Below, piece by piece: positions 50,653 through 59,366 of a stretch of DNA of 64,000 nt. This DNA is from Paraglaciecola arctica BSs20135 (GTDB lineage: Bacteria; Pseudomonadota; Gammaproteobacteria; Enterobacterales; Alteromonadaceae). The position numbers and the translations under genes were made by a program. The notes under the pieces are model-generated. The model did not search any database. It had not been told where the DNA came from and saw only the letters and a program-made list of their open reading frames with translations. The DNA is taken from positions 1-64,000 of the forward strand of contig NZ_BAEO01000014.1 in the NCBI RefSeq assembly GCF_000314995.1, given 5' to 3'. The stretch's first letter is position 1; the number at the start of each line of letters is the position of its first letter.

Positions 50653-51468
50653 TTAAAGAATTTTTTGAAATTCAGAAATGACTAATTCTGGCTCATCAAG
50701 GTGAATAAAATGGCCACTTTGGCTGGTAGACACAAATTGCCCTTGCGGAAATTCATTAACCCAAGACTCAAGCATTTTTGCTCTAATTTTCATAGCTTCA
50801 AGACTGCCTAATACTAATTCATCCCCCATAGCCTGAACACTGGCTAACACTGTTACCTTGATATCACCAATATCAGCAAAGTCTGGTAGAGGGGATGTAA
50901 GCCATAAATCCCGTAATTCATTCTTTAAACCATCTGGCCTAGGCTTTTCTTCTGTCATGCGTCTGCCCATAGCCTTCAAAAATTGGATTTCCGCTTCTAC
51001 TACAGTGGGATCAATCTTGGCTATGATCTCACGTTCCCATCTTGTACCAGGATCAATCAGTAGTAGTGCTCTAGTGTTACTTGGATACATATCCGCAAAG
51101 TGCCTAGCAATCATTCCGCCATATGAATGCCCAACAAAAACCACAGGTTGTTGTATATGTAAGTGATCTAATAATTTTTTGGCTATTTCGGCATAGTTTT
51201 TAGTACTCAGCTTGGTATTGAGTTGAGACGAGAGCCCTTGACCTACTCGTGAATAACGAATAACAGTGCAATTTTCAGATAGCTTGTTGAATATAGGGTC
51301 AAAAGTTTCAAGGTCGAATCCTGCGCCCGCTTCAAATAAAGCAAAACAAGTATTACTATTCCCTAAAACTTGGTATTCCAAAGAATAAGTGTCAATAGTA
51401 GCGAATTGATAAGGTTCTCTGGAACACCCTAGAATTAAAAAGCAAAATATCAATATGTAGTAGCGCAT
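50653..51468 (-). CDS. Alpha/beta-hydrolase lipoprotein
   Basis: A 271-residue hydrolase with a lipobox (LILGC, Cys15) placing it in the envelope. The nucleophile elbow is GHSYGG (Ser115), the acid probably lies in LLLIDPG, and the catalytic His sits in SGHFIHLDEPE near the C-terminus. The fold is that of a typical alpha/beta hydrolase. The substrate is unknown; no metabolic partner lies nearby. Confidence 0.85.
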   Translation of the reverse strand: MRYYILIFCFLILGCSREPYQFATIDTYSLEYQVLGNSNTCFALFEAGAGFDLETFDPIFNKLSENCTVIRYSRVGQGLSSQLNTKLSTKNYAEIAKKLLDHLHIQQPVVFVGHSYGGMIARHFADMYPSNTRALLLIDPGTRWEREIIAKIDPTVVEAEIQFLKAMGRRMTEEKPRPDGLKNELRDLWLTSPLPDFADIGDIKVTVLASVQAMGDELVLGSLEAMKIRAKMLESWVNEFPQGQFVSTSQSGHFIHLDEPELVISEFQKIL

Positions 51469-51670
51469 ATATTCCTTATTATCAGTTCACCTTGCCACAC
51501 CGAATTATTAACCTTAAATCTGTAAAATACATTTTAATAGGCCAGCCATCGCATGAGTTTTACATAAATTTTCTTTGAAATACCACAGTGGCGCAAAGAA
51601 GGTATTTGATTTAATCTGTGTGGAAGGATATTTTCCTTAAATTATTAGCTTTTTAAAATAGAGATTAATA

Positions 51671-51954
51671 ATGGATATAAAAAAAGGGAAATGGAAGACA
51701 GCAACAATATTGGTGGCCTGTTTATTGATGCCGTTGGTCTTGATTTATTTTTGATATTAATCCAAGCACAAGTCATTGCTGTAAGTGGCTATTTATTTCA
51801 AGTTTGGATTAAACCAATGCTAATGCCATTCTATAAATATTTACTAAAAGTAGACCCTTATTTTTTTATTCCATCAAAGGACATTGTTCGCCAATGCCCT
51901 ACTATCCTATGTCATTCAGTTCCATTCTTAATGGTAATAATGTTGCTTATATAG
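51671..51954 (+). pseudogene. Broken small membrane-protein gene
   Basis: The frame from ATG 51671 starts MDIKKGKWKTATILV and continues as a hydrophobic segment, but stops after 27 residues at TGA. The +2 frame then carries a hydrophobic, plausible continuation (LILIQAQVIAVSGYLFQVWI...). The last part of that second frame is less convincing. A small membrane or anchored protein destroyed by a frameshift is the simplest reading; no family was recognised. Confidence 0.45.
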
Positions 51955-51966
51955 CAATTTGCAGAA

Positions 51967-52016
51967 CAACGACAGAGGCGAATACTTACGATGGTTGTCC
52001 ATGTAATTGTCTTGAT
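51967..52016 (+). repeat. Partial remnant of the orphan ParD locus
   Basis: Bases 51967-51986 match 45793-45812, inside the orphan antitoxin gene, with one difference. Bases 51986-52014 then match the sequence just after that gene's stop (45978-46006) with four or five differences. The 165 or so bases in between are missing, so this looks like a deleted copy. Confidence 0.6.
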
Positions 52017-52148
52017 TATCCGAAACTCACTGACGAAAGATTTTTTTTAGCCTCGGAGGCCCATTTTGTGGCAAGGCCTTTCCTGCAATGTCGGCGTTAA
52101 TTGTAGCGGTTCACTAAAGAATAAGTAGAAAGAAAAGAGGATAAATAA

Positions 52149-53045
52149 GTGTCGAACAAAGATATGTTAATTGCCCTAAGTATAGTGGTGTTATGGGGTG
52201 TTAACTTTGTGGTTATCGCCTGGGGCCTTGAAGGCATGCCGCCTTTATTAATGGGTGGTTTGCGGTTTTTATTGGTGGCCAGTATTGGCTCGTTATTTTT
52301 TAAACGCCCTGACATTCCTTTTGTTTGGTGGGTAGCTTATGCCATACCTATTAGTTTTTTGCAGTTTGCTTTTTTATTTAGTGCCATGAAATTTGGTATG
52401 CCCGCAGGGTTAGCCTCCTTGGCATTACAATCACAAGCCTTGTTTACCTTGTTATTTGCCTTTTTAATTTTAAAAGAAGCCATAAAAGGTTATCAGCTGT
52501 TAGCTATTATTGTCGCAATATCGGGCTTAAGTCTCATTGCGTTTAGCCACGATACCACCACTATGACAGCCATAGGTTTTGGTTTAACCATGGCTGGTGC
52601 AGCAAGTTGGGCTATGGGCAATATCTGTAACCGGACCATCAGTAACCGTGGTTATAAAGCCAACGTGAATTTAATTATTTGGAGTGCTTGGGTACCGCCT
52701 ATCCCGTTTTTTATTTGTAGTTTGTGGTTTGAAGGCCCAGAGATAATCATCGACAGTTTAGTGAGTTTCAGCTGGCAGTCTATGGCATCGCTCATTTACC
52801 TTGCGGTATTTGCTACTATTTTAGGTTACGGATCGTGGAGCTATTTACTGTCTCGCTACCCTACTTCTCAAGTTGCCCCTTTGTCATTAGGTGTGCCTAT
52901 TGTGGGGCTAACGTCAGCTAGCTTATTATTAAACGAGTCTGTATCAGCTATTCAATGGATGGGCGCTTTTTTGGTGCTAACAGGCTTATTAATGAATACC
53001 TTTGGTAGCCGATTCAAGCGTAAAATAGCCATTGAGGCGCAATAG
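52149..53045 (+). CDS. EamA-family (DMT) metabolite exporter
   Basis: A 298-residue transporter with about ten helices in two EamA repeats (about 5-135 and 150-290). It has Arg/Lys-flanked loops and LSLGVPIVGLTSASLLLNE in the second half. The start is GTG at 52149, supported by AGAGGA about nine bases upstream. Escherichia coli EamA exports O-acetylserine and cysteine; that substrate is only a guess here. It is intact, right after the decayed region. Confidence 0.88.
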   Translation: MSNKDMLIALSIVVLWGVNFVVIAWGLEGMPPLLMGGLRFLLVASIGSLFFKRPDIPFVWWVAYAIPISFLQFAFLFSAMKFGMPAGLASLALQSQALFTLLFAFLILKEAIKGYQLLAIIVAISGLSLIAFSHDTTTMTAIGFGLTMAGAASWAMGNICNRTISNRGYKANVNLIIWSAWVPPIPFFICSLWFEGPEIIIDSLVSFSWQSMASLIYLAVFATILGYGSWSYLLSRYPTSQVAPLSLGVPIVGLTSASLLLNESVSAIQWMGAFLVLTGLLMNTFGSRFKRKIAIEAQ

Positions 53046-53224
53046 ACGATTTATGACATCCTAATCACCTGAATAAAAAAGTACAGTTATTACATTCAAC
53101 CCACTTAAACATAGAATGAAGTGGCAAAACGTTGTGGTTTTTACGACCCTAGGTATTTTCGTCGCTTATGGCTCAGATACCACAACAGCCCACCTTCTGC
53201 ATTTCGCCACGGAGTCTTTAAATA

Positions 53225-53788
53225 ATGCGTTATATGCTTTTACTGTTATCACTAGTATCCACAATTGTTAACGCACAAACCAAACCCGAGTTGCAAAAAC
53301 AACTGCTCAACATGGCCCAACAAAGCCAACAAATACAAGCAAGACAAAAAAGCAAAGCCTCTGAAGTACTAAAAAACATAGCAGCTGATATCACTCAATT
53401 ACACACTCAAACTCTGAATGAAATAGTGCAACTACAAGGTTGGCCAACCAAAGAGCAAGTCACAGAAGAAGGTGTGAACGCCGCATTTGAGTTAGTTAAT
53501 CATGCAAACAACTTAAGTTTTCAGCAAAATATGCTGCCTTTTATTATTCAGTCTTATATGGATAAACAAGGTATTAGTGGTGAAGCCGTGGCAATATTTA
53601 CCGATAAAGTGTCCATCGCTCAAGGAAAAAGTCAGGTATTTGGTACACAAGCAGATTTCATAAGCGGTAAAGTAGTGTTTTTCCAAATACAAAATCAAGA
53701 CAGCGTAGATCATCTAAGAGCCCAGATGGGTATGCCGCCTTTAGCAGAATATAAGAAAACCTTGGAGCTTTTTTACGGTGTTCAATAA
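53225..53788 (+). CDS. Secreted DUF6624-like protein
   Basis: A 187-residue protein with a signal peptide (MRYMLLLLSLVSTIVNA). The motif order of DUF6624 follows: LQGWPTKEQVTEEGVNAAF, then FGTQADF and a terminal MGMPPLAEYKKTLE. Function unknown. It is upstream of and convergent with the Phd/ParE module. Confidence 0.75.
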   Translation: MRYMLLLLSLVSTIVNAQTKPELQKQLLNMAQQSQQIQARQKSKASEVLKNIAADITQLHTQTLNEIVQLQGWPTKEQVTEEGVNAAFELVNHANNLSFQQNMLPFIIQSYMDKQGISGEAVAIFTDKVSIAQGKSQVFGTQADFISGKVVFFQIQNQDSVDHLRAQMGMPPLAEYKKTLELFYGVQ

Positions 53789-53854
53789 TAATATTGATTG
53801 CATATTTTAGGTGGTTACTGACGCTAAAGCCCCTATCTAAGGTAAAATTTTTCG

Positions 53855-54142
53855 CTATATTTGGTTTGGCATATCCATGCTCTGGTGTAACACTCTAACA
53901 ATTTGAATGTATTTTTCTGTATGTATATAAACAACTAAGTGGCTTTTAAAAGGGGCTAATCTAACAGATGGTTGAAACTCTTGTCGCAATGGAAATTTTT
54001 CAGGGAAATGAATCAAGTAGCGTAAAAAAACATCAAGAGAATCGAGATACCGATCTGCACTCATTGCTCCCAAATTATTTTCACCATACAACCATATATC
54101 GATGAGATCTTCTTTGGCGAGCTTAGATAACTTTACGTTCAA
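53855..54142 (-). CDS. ParE-type toxin of a Phd/ParE module
   Basis: A 95-residue RelE/ParE toxin: KLSKLAKEDLIDIWLYG at the start, EKFPLRQEFQPSVRLAPFKSH-type centre and VYIHTEKYIQIVRVLHQSMD at the end. It is encoded two bases downstream of a Phd-type antitoxin. This ParE with a Phd-family partner is a common mixed pairing. Confidence 0.9.
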   Translation of the reverse strand: MNVKLSKLAKEDLIDIWLYGENNLGAMSADRYLDSLDVFLRYLIHFPEKFPLRQEFQPSVRLAPFKSHLVVYIHTEKYIQIVRVLHQSMDMPNQI

Positions 54143-54144
54143 GA

Positions 54145-54393
54145 TTATTTCTCAAATCTGGCTCGTGCCTGCGTTTTTATAGAATCAATATCTAAAATTC
54201 CTGCGTCACCACTAGAAAGGCCATCACTTATAGCTGTTTGAAGAGCGTGTTGTTTAAGCCTTAGATACTCATTCACTGAAACTAACACCCCTTGTTCTTT
54301 GCCATTGCGCGTTATGGTAATAGGTGCCGATTGTGCGTTCATCAACAAATCACCAAAATTATTTTTTGCTTCTGTTGCTGTTATGCTTTTCAT
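54145..54393 (-). CDS. Phd/YefM-type antitoxin
   Basis: An 82-residue antitoxin beginning ITATEAKNNFGDLLMNA and containing the ITRNGKEQGVLVSVNEY motif. This is typical of Phd/YefM DNA-binding antitoxins that repress their operon and neutralise the adjacent ParE. It precedes the toxin by two bases. It belongs to a different antitoxin family from the ParD proteins at 30.3 and 45.7 kb. Confidence 0.92.
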   Translation of the reverse strand: MKSITATEAKNNFGDLLMNAQSAPITITRNGKEQGVLVSVNEYLRLKQHALQTAISDGLSSGDAGILDIDSIKTQARARFEK

Positions 54394-54551
54394 AAAAAAC
54401 CTCTATTTTGGCATTTTTCATTTCAGATATTAGCTAAATCAGCTAACTTAGACAATTAGTAAAACATATACGGTCAAATCTAATGGCAATGATAGGCTAG
54501 TATAGACAGACTAAAACCATCTTTTATAAGTTACAGTTGGAGGCTTTTATT

Positions 54552-55391
54552 ATGAAAATTGAAGGTGCGATTAAAGACTATACAGGCAAAGATCTTGCGA
54601 GAACATTCAAACAGTTACAACCATCACCAGAACGCAAATCTGCACTAATCAACCAAGACTTTACAACTTTAATGACTGAAGGTTATGTGATTATTGAAAA
54701 TCTGCTTACGCCTAGTCAATGCGATCAAATAAAAAGAGAATGTATTCCTTTATTAAACCACACCGGCAGAAATAATTTTGAGGGTGAAAAAACCCAAAGA
54801 TTATATAACGTTTTAGGGAAGACCAGATGTACTGATGGTCTGGCTGACCATCCTAGGATACTAGGGTTAATGGATTTGTTGTTTAGGCCAAACTTTCTGC
54901 TGAGTCAAAGTCAGGTGATCAATATATTACCCGGCGAAAGCAAACAGGCATTTCATTACGATGACTCCTTTTATCAAATCCCTAGACCTAGGCCAGCCTT
55001 AGGCGCTGCCAGTATTTGGGCTATCGATGATTTTACTGAAGAAAATGGCGCAACAGTTGTTGTTCCTAAAAGCCAAGAATGGGATGGACAACGCTCTCCA
55101 ACCACTGAAAAAACCATAAAAGCAGTGATGCCCGCAGGCTCGGCTATATTTTTCCTTGGCACAACTTGGCATGGTGGTGGTGAAAACCTATCGACTTCAT
55201 CCAGACTGGCTGTTACCCATCAATACTGCGAAGCATTTCTGCGGCAGCAAGAAAACTACTTGTTAGAGTTAGACAAAGATATTCTACGTTCCTTGTCACC
55301 AGAATTACGTTCTCTAGTGGGTTATTCAATTTATCCGCCATTTATGGGCATGGTGGATGGCAAACATCCACTTCGCCTTCTCGATGAATAG
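54552..55391 (+). CDS. PhyH-family iron/2-oxoglutarate dioxygenase
   Basis: A 279-residue non-haem Fe(II), 2-oxoglutarate-dependent oxygenase of the phytanoyl-CoA dioxygenase family. The metal triad is His135-x-Asp137 (FHYDD) and His207 (TWHGGG), with the co-substrate Arg in SSRLAVTHQY. I chose ATG 54552 because GGAGG lies eight bases upstream; the TTG at 54537 precedes that site. The substrate is unknown. Confidence 0.85.
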   Translation: MKIEGAIKDYTGKDLARTFKQLQPSPERKSALINQDFTTLMTEGYVIIENLLTPSQCDQIKRECIPLLNHTGRNNFEGEKTQRLYNVLGKTRCTDGLADHPRILGLMDLLFRPNFLLSQSQVINILPGESKQAFHYDDSFYQIPRPRPALGAASIWAIDDFTEENGATVVVPKSQEWDGQRSPTTEKTIKAVMPAGSAIFFLGTTWHGGGENLSTSSRLAVTHQYCEAFLRQQENYLLELDKDILRSLSPELRSLVGYSIYPPFMGMVDGKHPLRLLDE

Positions 55392-55477
55392 CTAAGGTCG
55401 ATGTATTATGGCAATCCCAATAATTGTTTACGCTGGAAGCTCAAATTATAATCCTAAGAAAAACTACCAGAGTATGA

Positions 55478-55978
55478 CTATTGATTGACTATATATTTTA
55501 CTATTTTCTCTAAACGGGGATCATCAGGATCTGAAATACTGGTACTAGCAACAATATGCCCTGTTTTGTCAATAAACACAGTAGTGGGAGTCCCTTTCAC
55601 GTTAAATAACTCCCTGCCTACAGCATCACCATTTATTAGGGTTTTAAAACTCATGCCTCTACTATCTAATTCTTTTTGAGGTGTGGCACCGTCGTCTTCT
55701 CTGATACTTATGGCAATCATTTGCAGTCCCTCAGCTTGATATTTTTTATAGAGTGTATCTAAGCCAGGTTGAAGTTTTTTACAGTATGGACACCAAGTCG
55801 CCCAAAAATGAATCACTAGTGGCTTTCCAAGAAAGTCGGATGACTTAACTAATTGCCCCGCTTCATTGTATAGTTGCCATTCTGGCATTTTCGATAACTC
55901 TGTAGTTTTAACCTGCTCTTGGGCAAAACAAAAAGAAGTAAACAAGATAACCGTAAGAAAAGTAAAAATTCGTAACAT
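55478..55978 (-). CDS. Secreted TlpA/ResA-like thioredoxin
   Basis: A 166-residue periplasmic protein with a signal peptide (about 1-19) and a thioredoxin fold. The active site is WCPYC (Cys63, Cys66) and the cis-Pro loop is VKGTPTTVFID. TlpA/ResA-like proteins reduce periplasmic disulfides, for example for cytochrome maturation. It is monocistronic and divergent from the LytTR gene next to it. Confidence 0.88.
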   Translation of the reverse strand: MLRIFTFLTVILFTSFCFAQEQVKTTELSKMPEWQLYNEAGQLVKSSDFLGKPLVIHFWATWCPYCKKLQPGLDTLYKKYQAEGLQMIAISIREDDGATPQKELDSRGMSFKTLINGDAVGRELFNVKGTPTTVFIDKTGHIVASTSISDPDDPRLEKIVKYIVNQ

Positions 55979-56138
55979 AGCAATAATTTATTTTATGGAG
56001 TTTACAAACTAGAAAGCGTAAATAAACAATATCTTTCAGTAGAAAAACAACTTCTTTATGGGTATTGGTCTTAAATAACTACTCATCAATCAATAACATT
56101 AATGTGAGGACAACTGTGGATAGTGGGAAGAATAACAA

Positions 56139-56990
56139 ATGACATGGTTTGAGCGTTTCGAGCAACATAAAAGTCGCTATCTATATTTATTAATGGGCGC
56201 GTATTTTTTCATCAACAGTACAATCAATGCCACCTCAGACTGGATGGAAGAAACCCGGGATGGTGTGGCAGATTTCCATATCATAGAACCCTTTCTGTGG
56301 GAGTATTCCAGTGCCATAAGTATTTTATTGCTGTTACCTTTATTAGCCATATTCTGGCAAGGCAACCCACTTCAACTCACGCAAATCAAAAGCCAACTAG
56401 GTAAACACTTAGTCGCGTCACTGGTGTTTTCAATTTTACATGTGAGCATAATGGTCTTGATTAGAGAAATCGCTTACTGGTCTGCGGGAGGAAATTACGA
56501 CTTTGGGCCAATCTTGCGAGAGTTCATTTACGAATACCGCAAGGATGTTTGGAGTTATGCGTTTTTTTTACTCTTTTATCAGTTATATCAATTTGTCTAC
56601 AGCCGCCTAAAAGGTGAAGCGAATCTAATAGACGCAGAGCCAGAGCAACAAAGTCCAACTCACGTACCTGAGCATCTACTTGTTAAAAAACTCGACAGAG
56701 AATTTTTGGTTAAAGTCGACGATATTCAATGGATGGAATCAGCAGGTAATTACGTTAATCTACATAGCGGTGGTCGTATCTACCCACTGCGATCTACCCT
56801 AGCCGACTTAAGCAAACGACTCGCCGAAAAAGGCTTCTGTCGCACCCACCGCTCATACGCTGTTAACTTTTCGGCCATAGATCATATTAGTTATCAACCA
56901 AGTGGTGACGGCGAAATTTGTTTGAAAAATGGCACTGTGGTGGCCTTGTCTAGGCGCTATAAGGATGAGTTTAAAAAATGCTTAGAATAG
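56139..56990 (+). CDS. Membrane-anchored LytTR transcriptional regulator (second)
   Basis: A 283-residue protein with four membrane helices (about 15-160). A C-terminal LytTR domain follows (VDDIQWMESAGNYVNLHSG, CRTHRSYAVNF, VALSRRYKDEF). It has the same architecture as 37195-38043, without a receiver domain. It probably senses an envelope signal and regulates transcription directly; the target is unknown. Confidence 0.87.
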   Translation: MTWFERFEQHKSRYLYLLMGAYFFINSTINATSDWMEETRDGVADFHIIEPFLWEYSSAISILLLLPLLAIFWQGNPLQLTQIKSQLGKHLVASLVFSILHVSIMVLIREIAYWSAGGNYDFGPILREFIYEYRKDVWSYAFFLLFYQLYQFVYSRLKGEANLIDAEPEQQSPTHVPEHLLVKKLDREFLVKVDDIQWMESAGNYVNLHSGGRIYPLRSTLADLSKRLAEKGFCRTHRSYAVNFSAIDHISYQPSGDGEICLKNGTVVALSRRYKDEFKKCLE

Positions 56991-57048
56991 TGATAGGGAA
57001 TGCTAAGTAAATAGTTTTCGAGTATTTTCGAGATCCACAAGTCTAAAA

Positions 57049-58995
57049 TTAAGCTTTTGGATAACAGAACGTTTCGGTGAAGTAATAGGCCAGAGGTTGC
57101 GGCCTACCAAGTAGGTAACCTTGTTGCAGGTTATAACCAAGACTTGCCAACAATTGCGATTGATGGTTGGTTTCAATTCCTTCAATCAGGCTCTGCATAT
57201 TGAGTGAATTTACCAAGGTATGAATACATTCGAGGGTAACTGTATTGTTATCTGCTTGATCTAAAAAGCTTCTATCTACTTTGACGACTGAAGCAGGTAT
57301 TGCATGTAAATAAGCCAGTGATGAATATCCGGTACCAAAATCATCAATGTTCAGTTTTATGCCGTTTGAGGTGATTTGTTGAGTAGGGTTTTGTTCTTTG
57401 TCTATATCGGATAACAACACACTTTCTGTCAATTCAATGGTTAAATCTACCGGTTGTAAACCGTGCACATCTAACATAGCGATGATTGTCTCTAGTAGTT
57501 TGGGTTGGGCCATATGCAGCCCTGACATATTGACTGCTATAGTGGCGCTTTTTTCGGTAACACTTCTGAGTTTAGCAAGGTCGCTGAGCGCTTGATTTAA
57601 CACCCAATTTTCAATCTCGTGAATTAAGCCTGTTTGTTCTGCAACAAGAATAGTTTCTTGCGGTGACACTTGGCCTAGTTCAGCATTGGTCCAGCGTAAT
57701 AACGCTTCAAAGGAGTAAATGCTGCCAGTTTCGATATTATAAATTGGCTGATAGAACAATTCTAATTCGTTATTTTGTATCGCAGACGACAATTTATAAG
57801 CAATGCTACTGGCACGTTTATGCACATTTTCCATTCCACTGATGTAATTAACCCACCTCTTTTTACCTAATTTTTTGGCTTGATACATTGCTGCATCGGC
57901 GCAGGTAATAAGATGTTCTATCTCATCACCGTCTTCAGGGAAACAAGAAATTCCAATACTAGCGGATAGAGATAGAGAACTGCCTTTAACATTTTCATAA
58001 GGCTCTGATATTTGTTTAATCAATTGCTCAGATAAAACATTTATTTGGCCTTTAATATCATCGTTATGGATCGCAAATACAAACTCATCACCGCCGAATC
58101 GGCACAATTGCCCTGACGAGTATTGATGTTGACGTAAACGATTAGCGACTTCTTTTAAGATCAAATCGCCTTTACCATGACCTAATGAGTCATTCACCAT
58201 TTTAAAGCCATCTAAATCAATATACAGCAGCGTGAAAGGTGTGTTGTTATCAATACTCTGCGTTAACGCATGAGCAAGGCCTCTTCGGTTTAACAGGGCA
58301 GTAAGGGGGTCAGTCCATGCTTGTTCGCGTAACGTTTGTTCTATGCTTTTTCTTTCATGAATATTATATTGATGCAGAAGTATTGTGGCTTCCCCCTGTT
58401 CATTAATAGACTTGGTAGCAAATAGCCTATACCAGGTTTCTCCGACTTTAGTGCGCATCAACACATCTTGCTCAAAACGTAGTTCTTTAACCATGGATTG
58501 ATATAAGTTGGTTAACACATCAGGATTACAAAATAATTGTTTAAGGTGTTTAACTTGATGACCAAATTCAGGAATAAAAGGAGGGTTACCACTTAGAAAA
58601 TCACCATTTTCACGGTAAATCGATATTAAAGCTGTTGAACCTAATTGCAAATCTGAGTGTAAAACGTTGGTCGGTATCGCTTCGACTAGCATAGCCATGC
58701 TGTTGTTTTCTAATAGATACCCAGAAAATTGACAAAACGCTTGAGCAACTCGACCTTTGGGTGAAAACTGCCAGCTTTCTTGTATCACTTCATTGTTTTG
58801 AAAAGCCTGTTGAAATTGAAGCATGGTTTCTTTTACGGCTGCAGATAAGTCTGATTTAAAATCTCTGGTTAATAGCTCCTCTAAAGAGGGACTATCCCAC
58901 AATTTCAGTGCTGCTTGATTGGCCCAAATCATACATAACTGATCAATATCAAATATCCACACTGCAGTATGTAATCTGTCTAACGCAATTTTCAT
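57049..58995 (-). CDS. PAS-GGDEF-EAL cyclic-di-GMP protein
   Basis: A 648-residue soluble regulator. PAS-like sensing regions (about 1-110 and 130-220) come first. A GGDEF domain with the full RFGGDEF motif follows, then an EAL domain with FEALLRW, VNMSGLHM, LTESVLL, IDDFGTGYSS and VDRSFLDQ. Both catalytic motifs are intact, so synthesis and hydrolysis of cyclic-di-GMP are both possible. No membrane helix or receiver domain was seen. Confidence 0.92.
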   Translation of the reverse strand: MKIALDRLHTAVWIFDIDQLCMIWANQAALKLWDSPSLEELLTRDFKSDLSAAVKETMLQFQQAFQNNEVIQESWQFSPKGRVAQAFCQFSGYLLENNSMAMLVEAIPTNVLHSDLQLGSTALISIYRENGDFLSGNPPFIPEFGHQVKHLKQLFCNPDVLTNLYQSMVKELRFEQDVLMRTKVGETWYRLFATKSINEQGEATILLHQYNIHERKSIEQTLREQAWTDPLTALLNRRGLAHALTQSIDNNTPFTLLYIDLDGFKMVNDSLGHGKGDLILKEVANRLRQHQYSSGQLCRFGGDEFVFAIHNDDIKGQINVLSEQLIKQISEPYENVKGSSLSLSASIGISCFPEDGDEIEHLITCADAAMYQAKKLGKKRWVNYISGMENVHKRASSIAYKLSSAIQNNELELFYQPIYNIETGSIYSFEALLRWTNAELGQVSPQETILVAEQTGLIHEIENWVLNQALSDLAKLRSVTEKSATIAVNMSGLHMAQPKLLETIIAMLDVHGLQPVDLTIELTESVLLSDIDKEQNPTQQITSNGIKLNIDDFGTGYSSLAYLHAIPASVVKVDRSFLDQADNNTVTLECIHTLVNSLNMQSLIEGIETNHQSQLLASLGYNLQQGYLLGRPQPLAYYFTETFCYPKA

Positions 58996-59366
58996 ATAAA
59001 AATAGTTCCAAGTTAAAATGAAATATAAGAGGCCACCCCATACAAACTAATCATATAACTTTGATTATACAACGAAAAACTAAGAATAATGGATACTATT
59101 CCAATGGCGGCTAATCAATAATCAGATGCACTTCAAACCAACTAACATCAGTTTTCACAAATACATTTAACGAGTCGGTCAATAACCGTTCTAATTGAAT
59201 TAGTTTATCTGTCAAAAGCCAATACGTCGCTAAAGAAAATAAAATATCATTGCTGAGCATTAGATAACACTAAGCGCTGTCATCAAACCGCCACTTTAGT
59301 AGCACTAAAGTGTCACACTTAATGATTACCCTTAGCTCAGCCAAATCCTGAGCTGTAGGTAAATCT
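58996..59366. other. 371-base divergent region between the PAS-GGDEF-EAL and olsF-like genes
   Basis: No gene seen. It must hold the promoters for both genes. The only clear structure is the perfect palindrome at 59292-59312 (separate entry). Confidence 0.55.
59292..59312. promoter_or_regulatory. Perfect 9-bp inverted repeat, candidate operator of the olsF-like gene
   Basis: CACTTTAGT-AGC-ACTAAAGTG is a perfect inverted repeat with a three-base centre, 54 bases before the start codon. It is symmetric enough for a dimeric regulator, but no regulator was identified. Confidence 0.5.

Larger units (their letters stand above)
51469..52148. other. 680-base decayed region without an intact gene
   Basis: No complete gene is supported. 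It contains a small membrane-protein frame broken by a frameshift (from 51671) and a partial copy of the orphan-ParD locus (51967-52016). The remainder shows no recognisable feature. Confidence 0.6.

Noticed and set aside
58300-58330. A GGGGGTCAG stretch that resembles the RAYT end motif
   Set aside because: It lies inside the GGDEF coding sequence, matches only nine bases, and has no hairpin.
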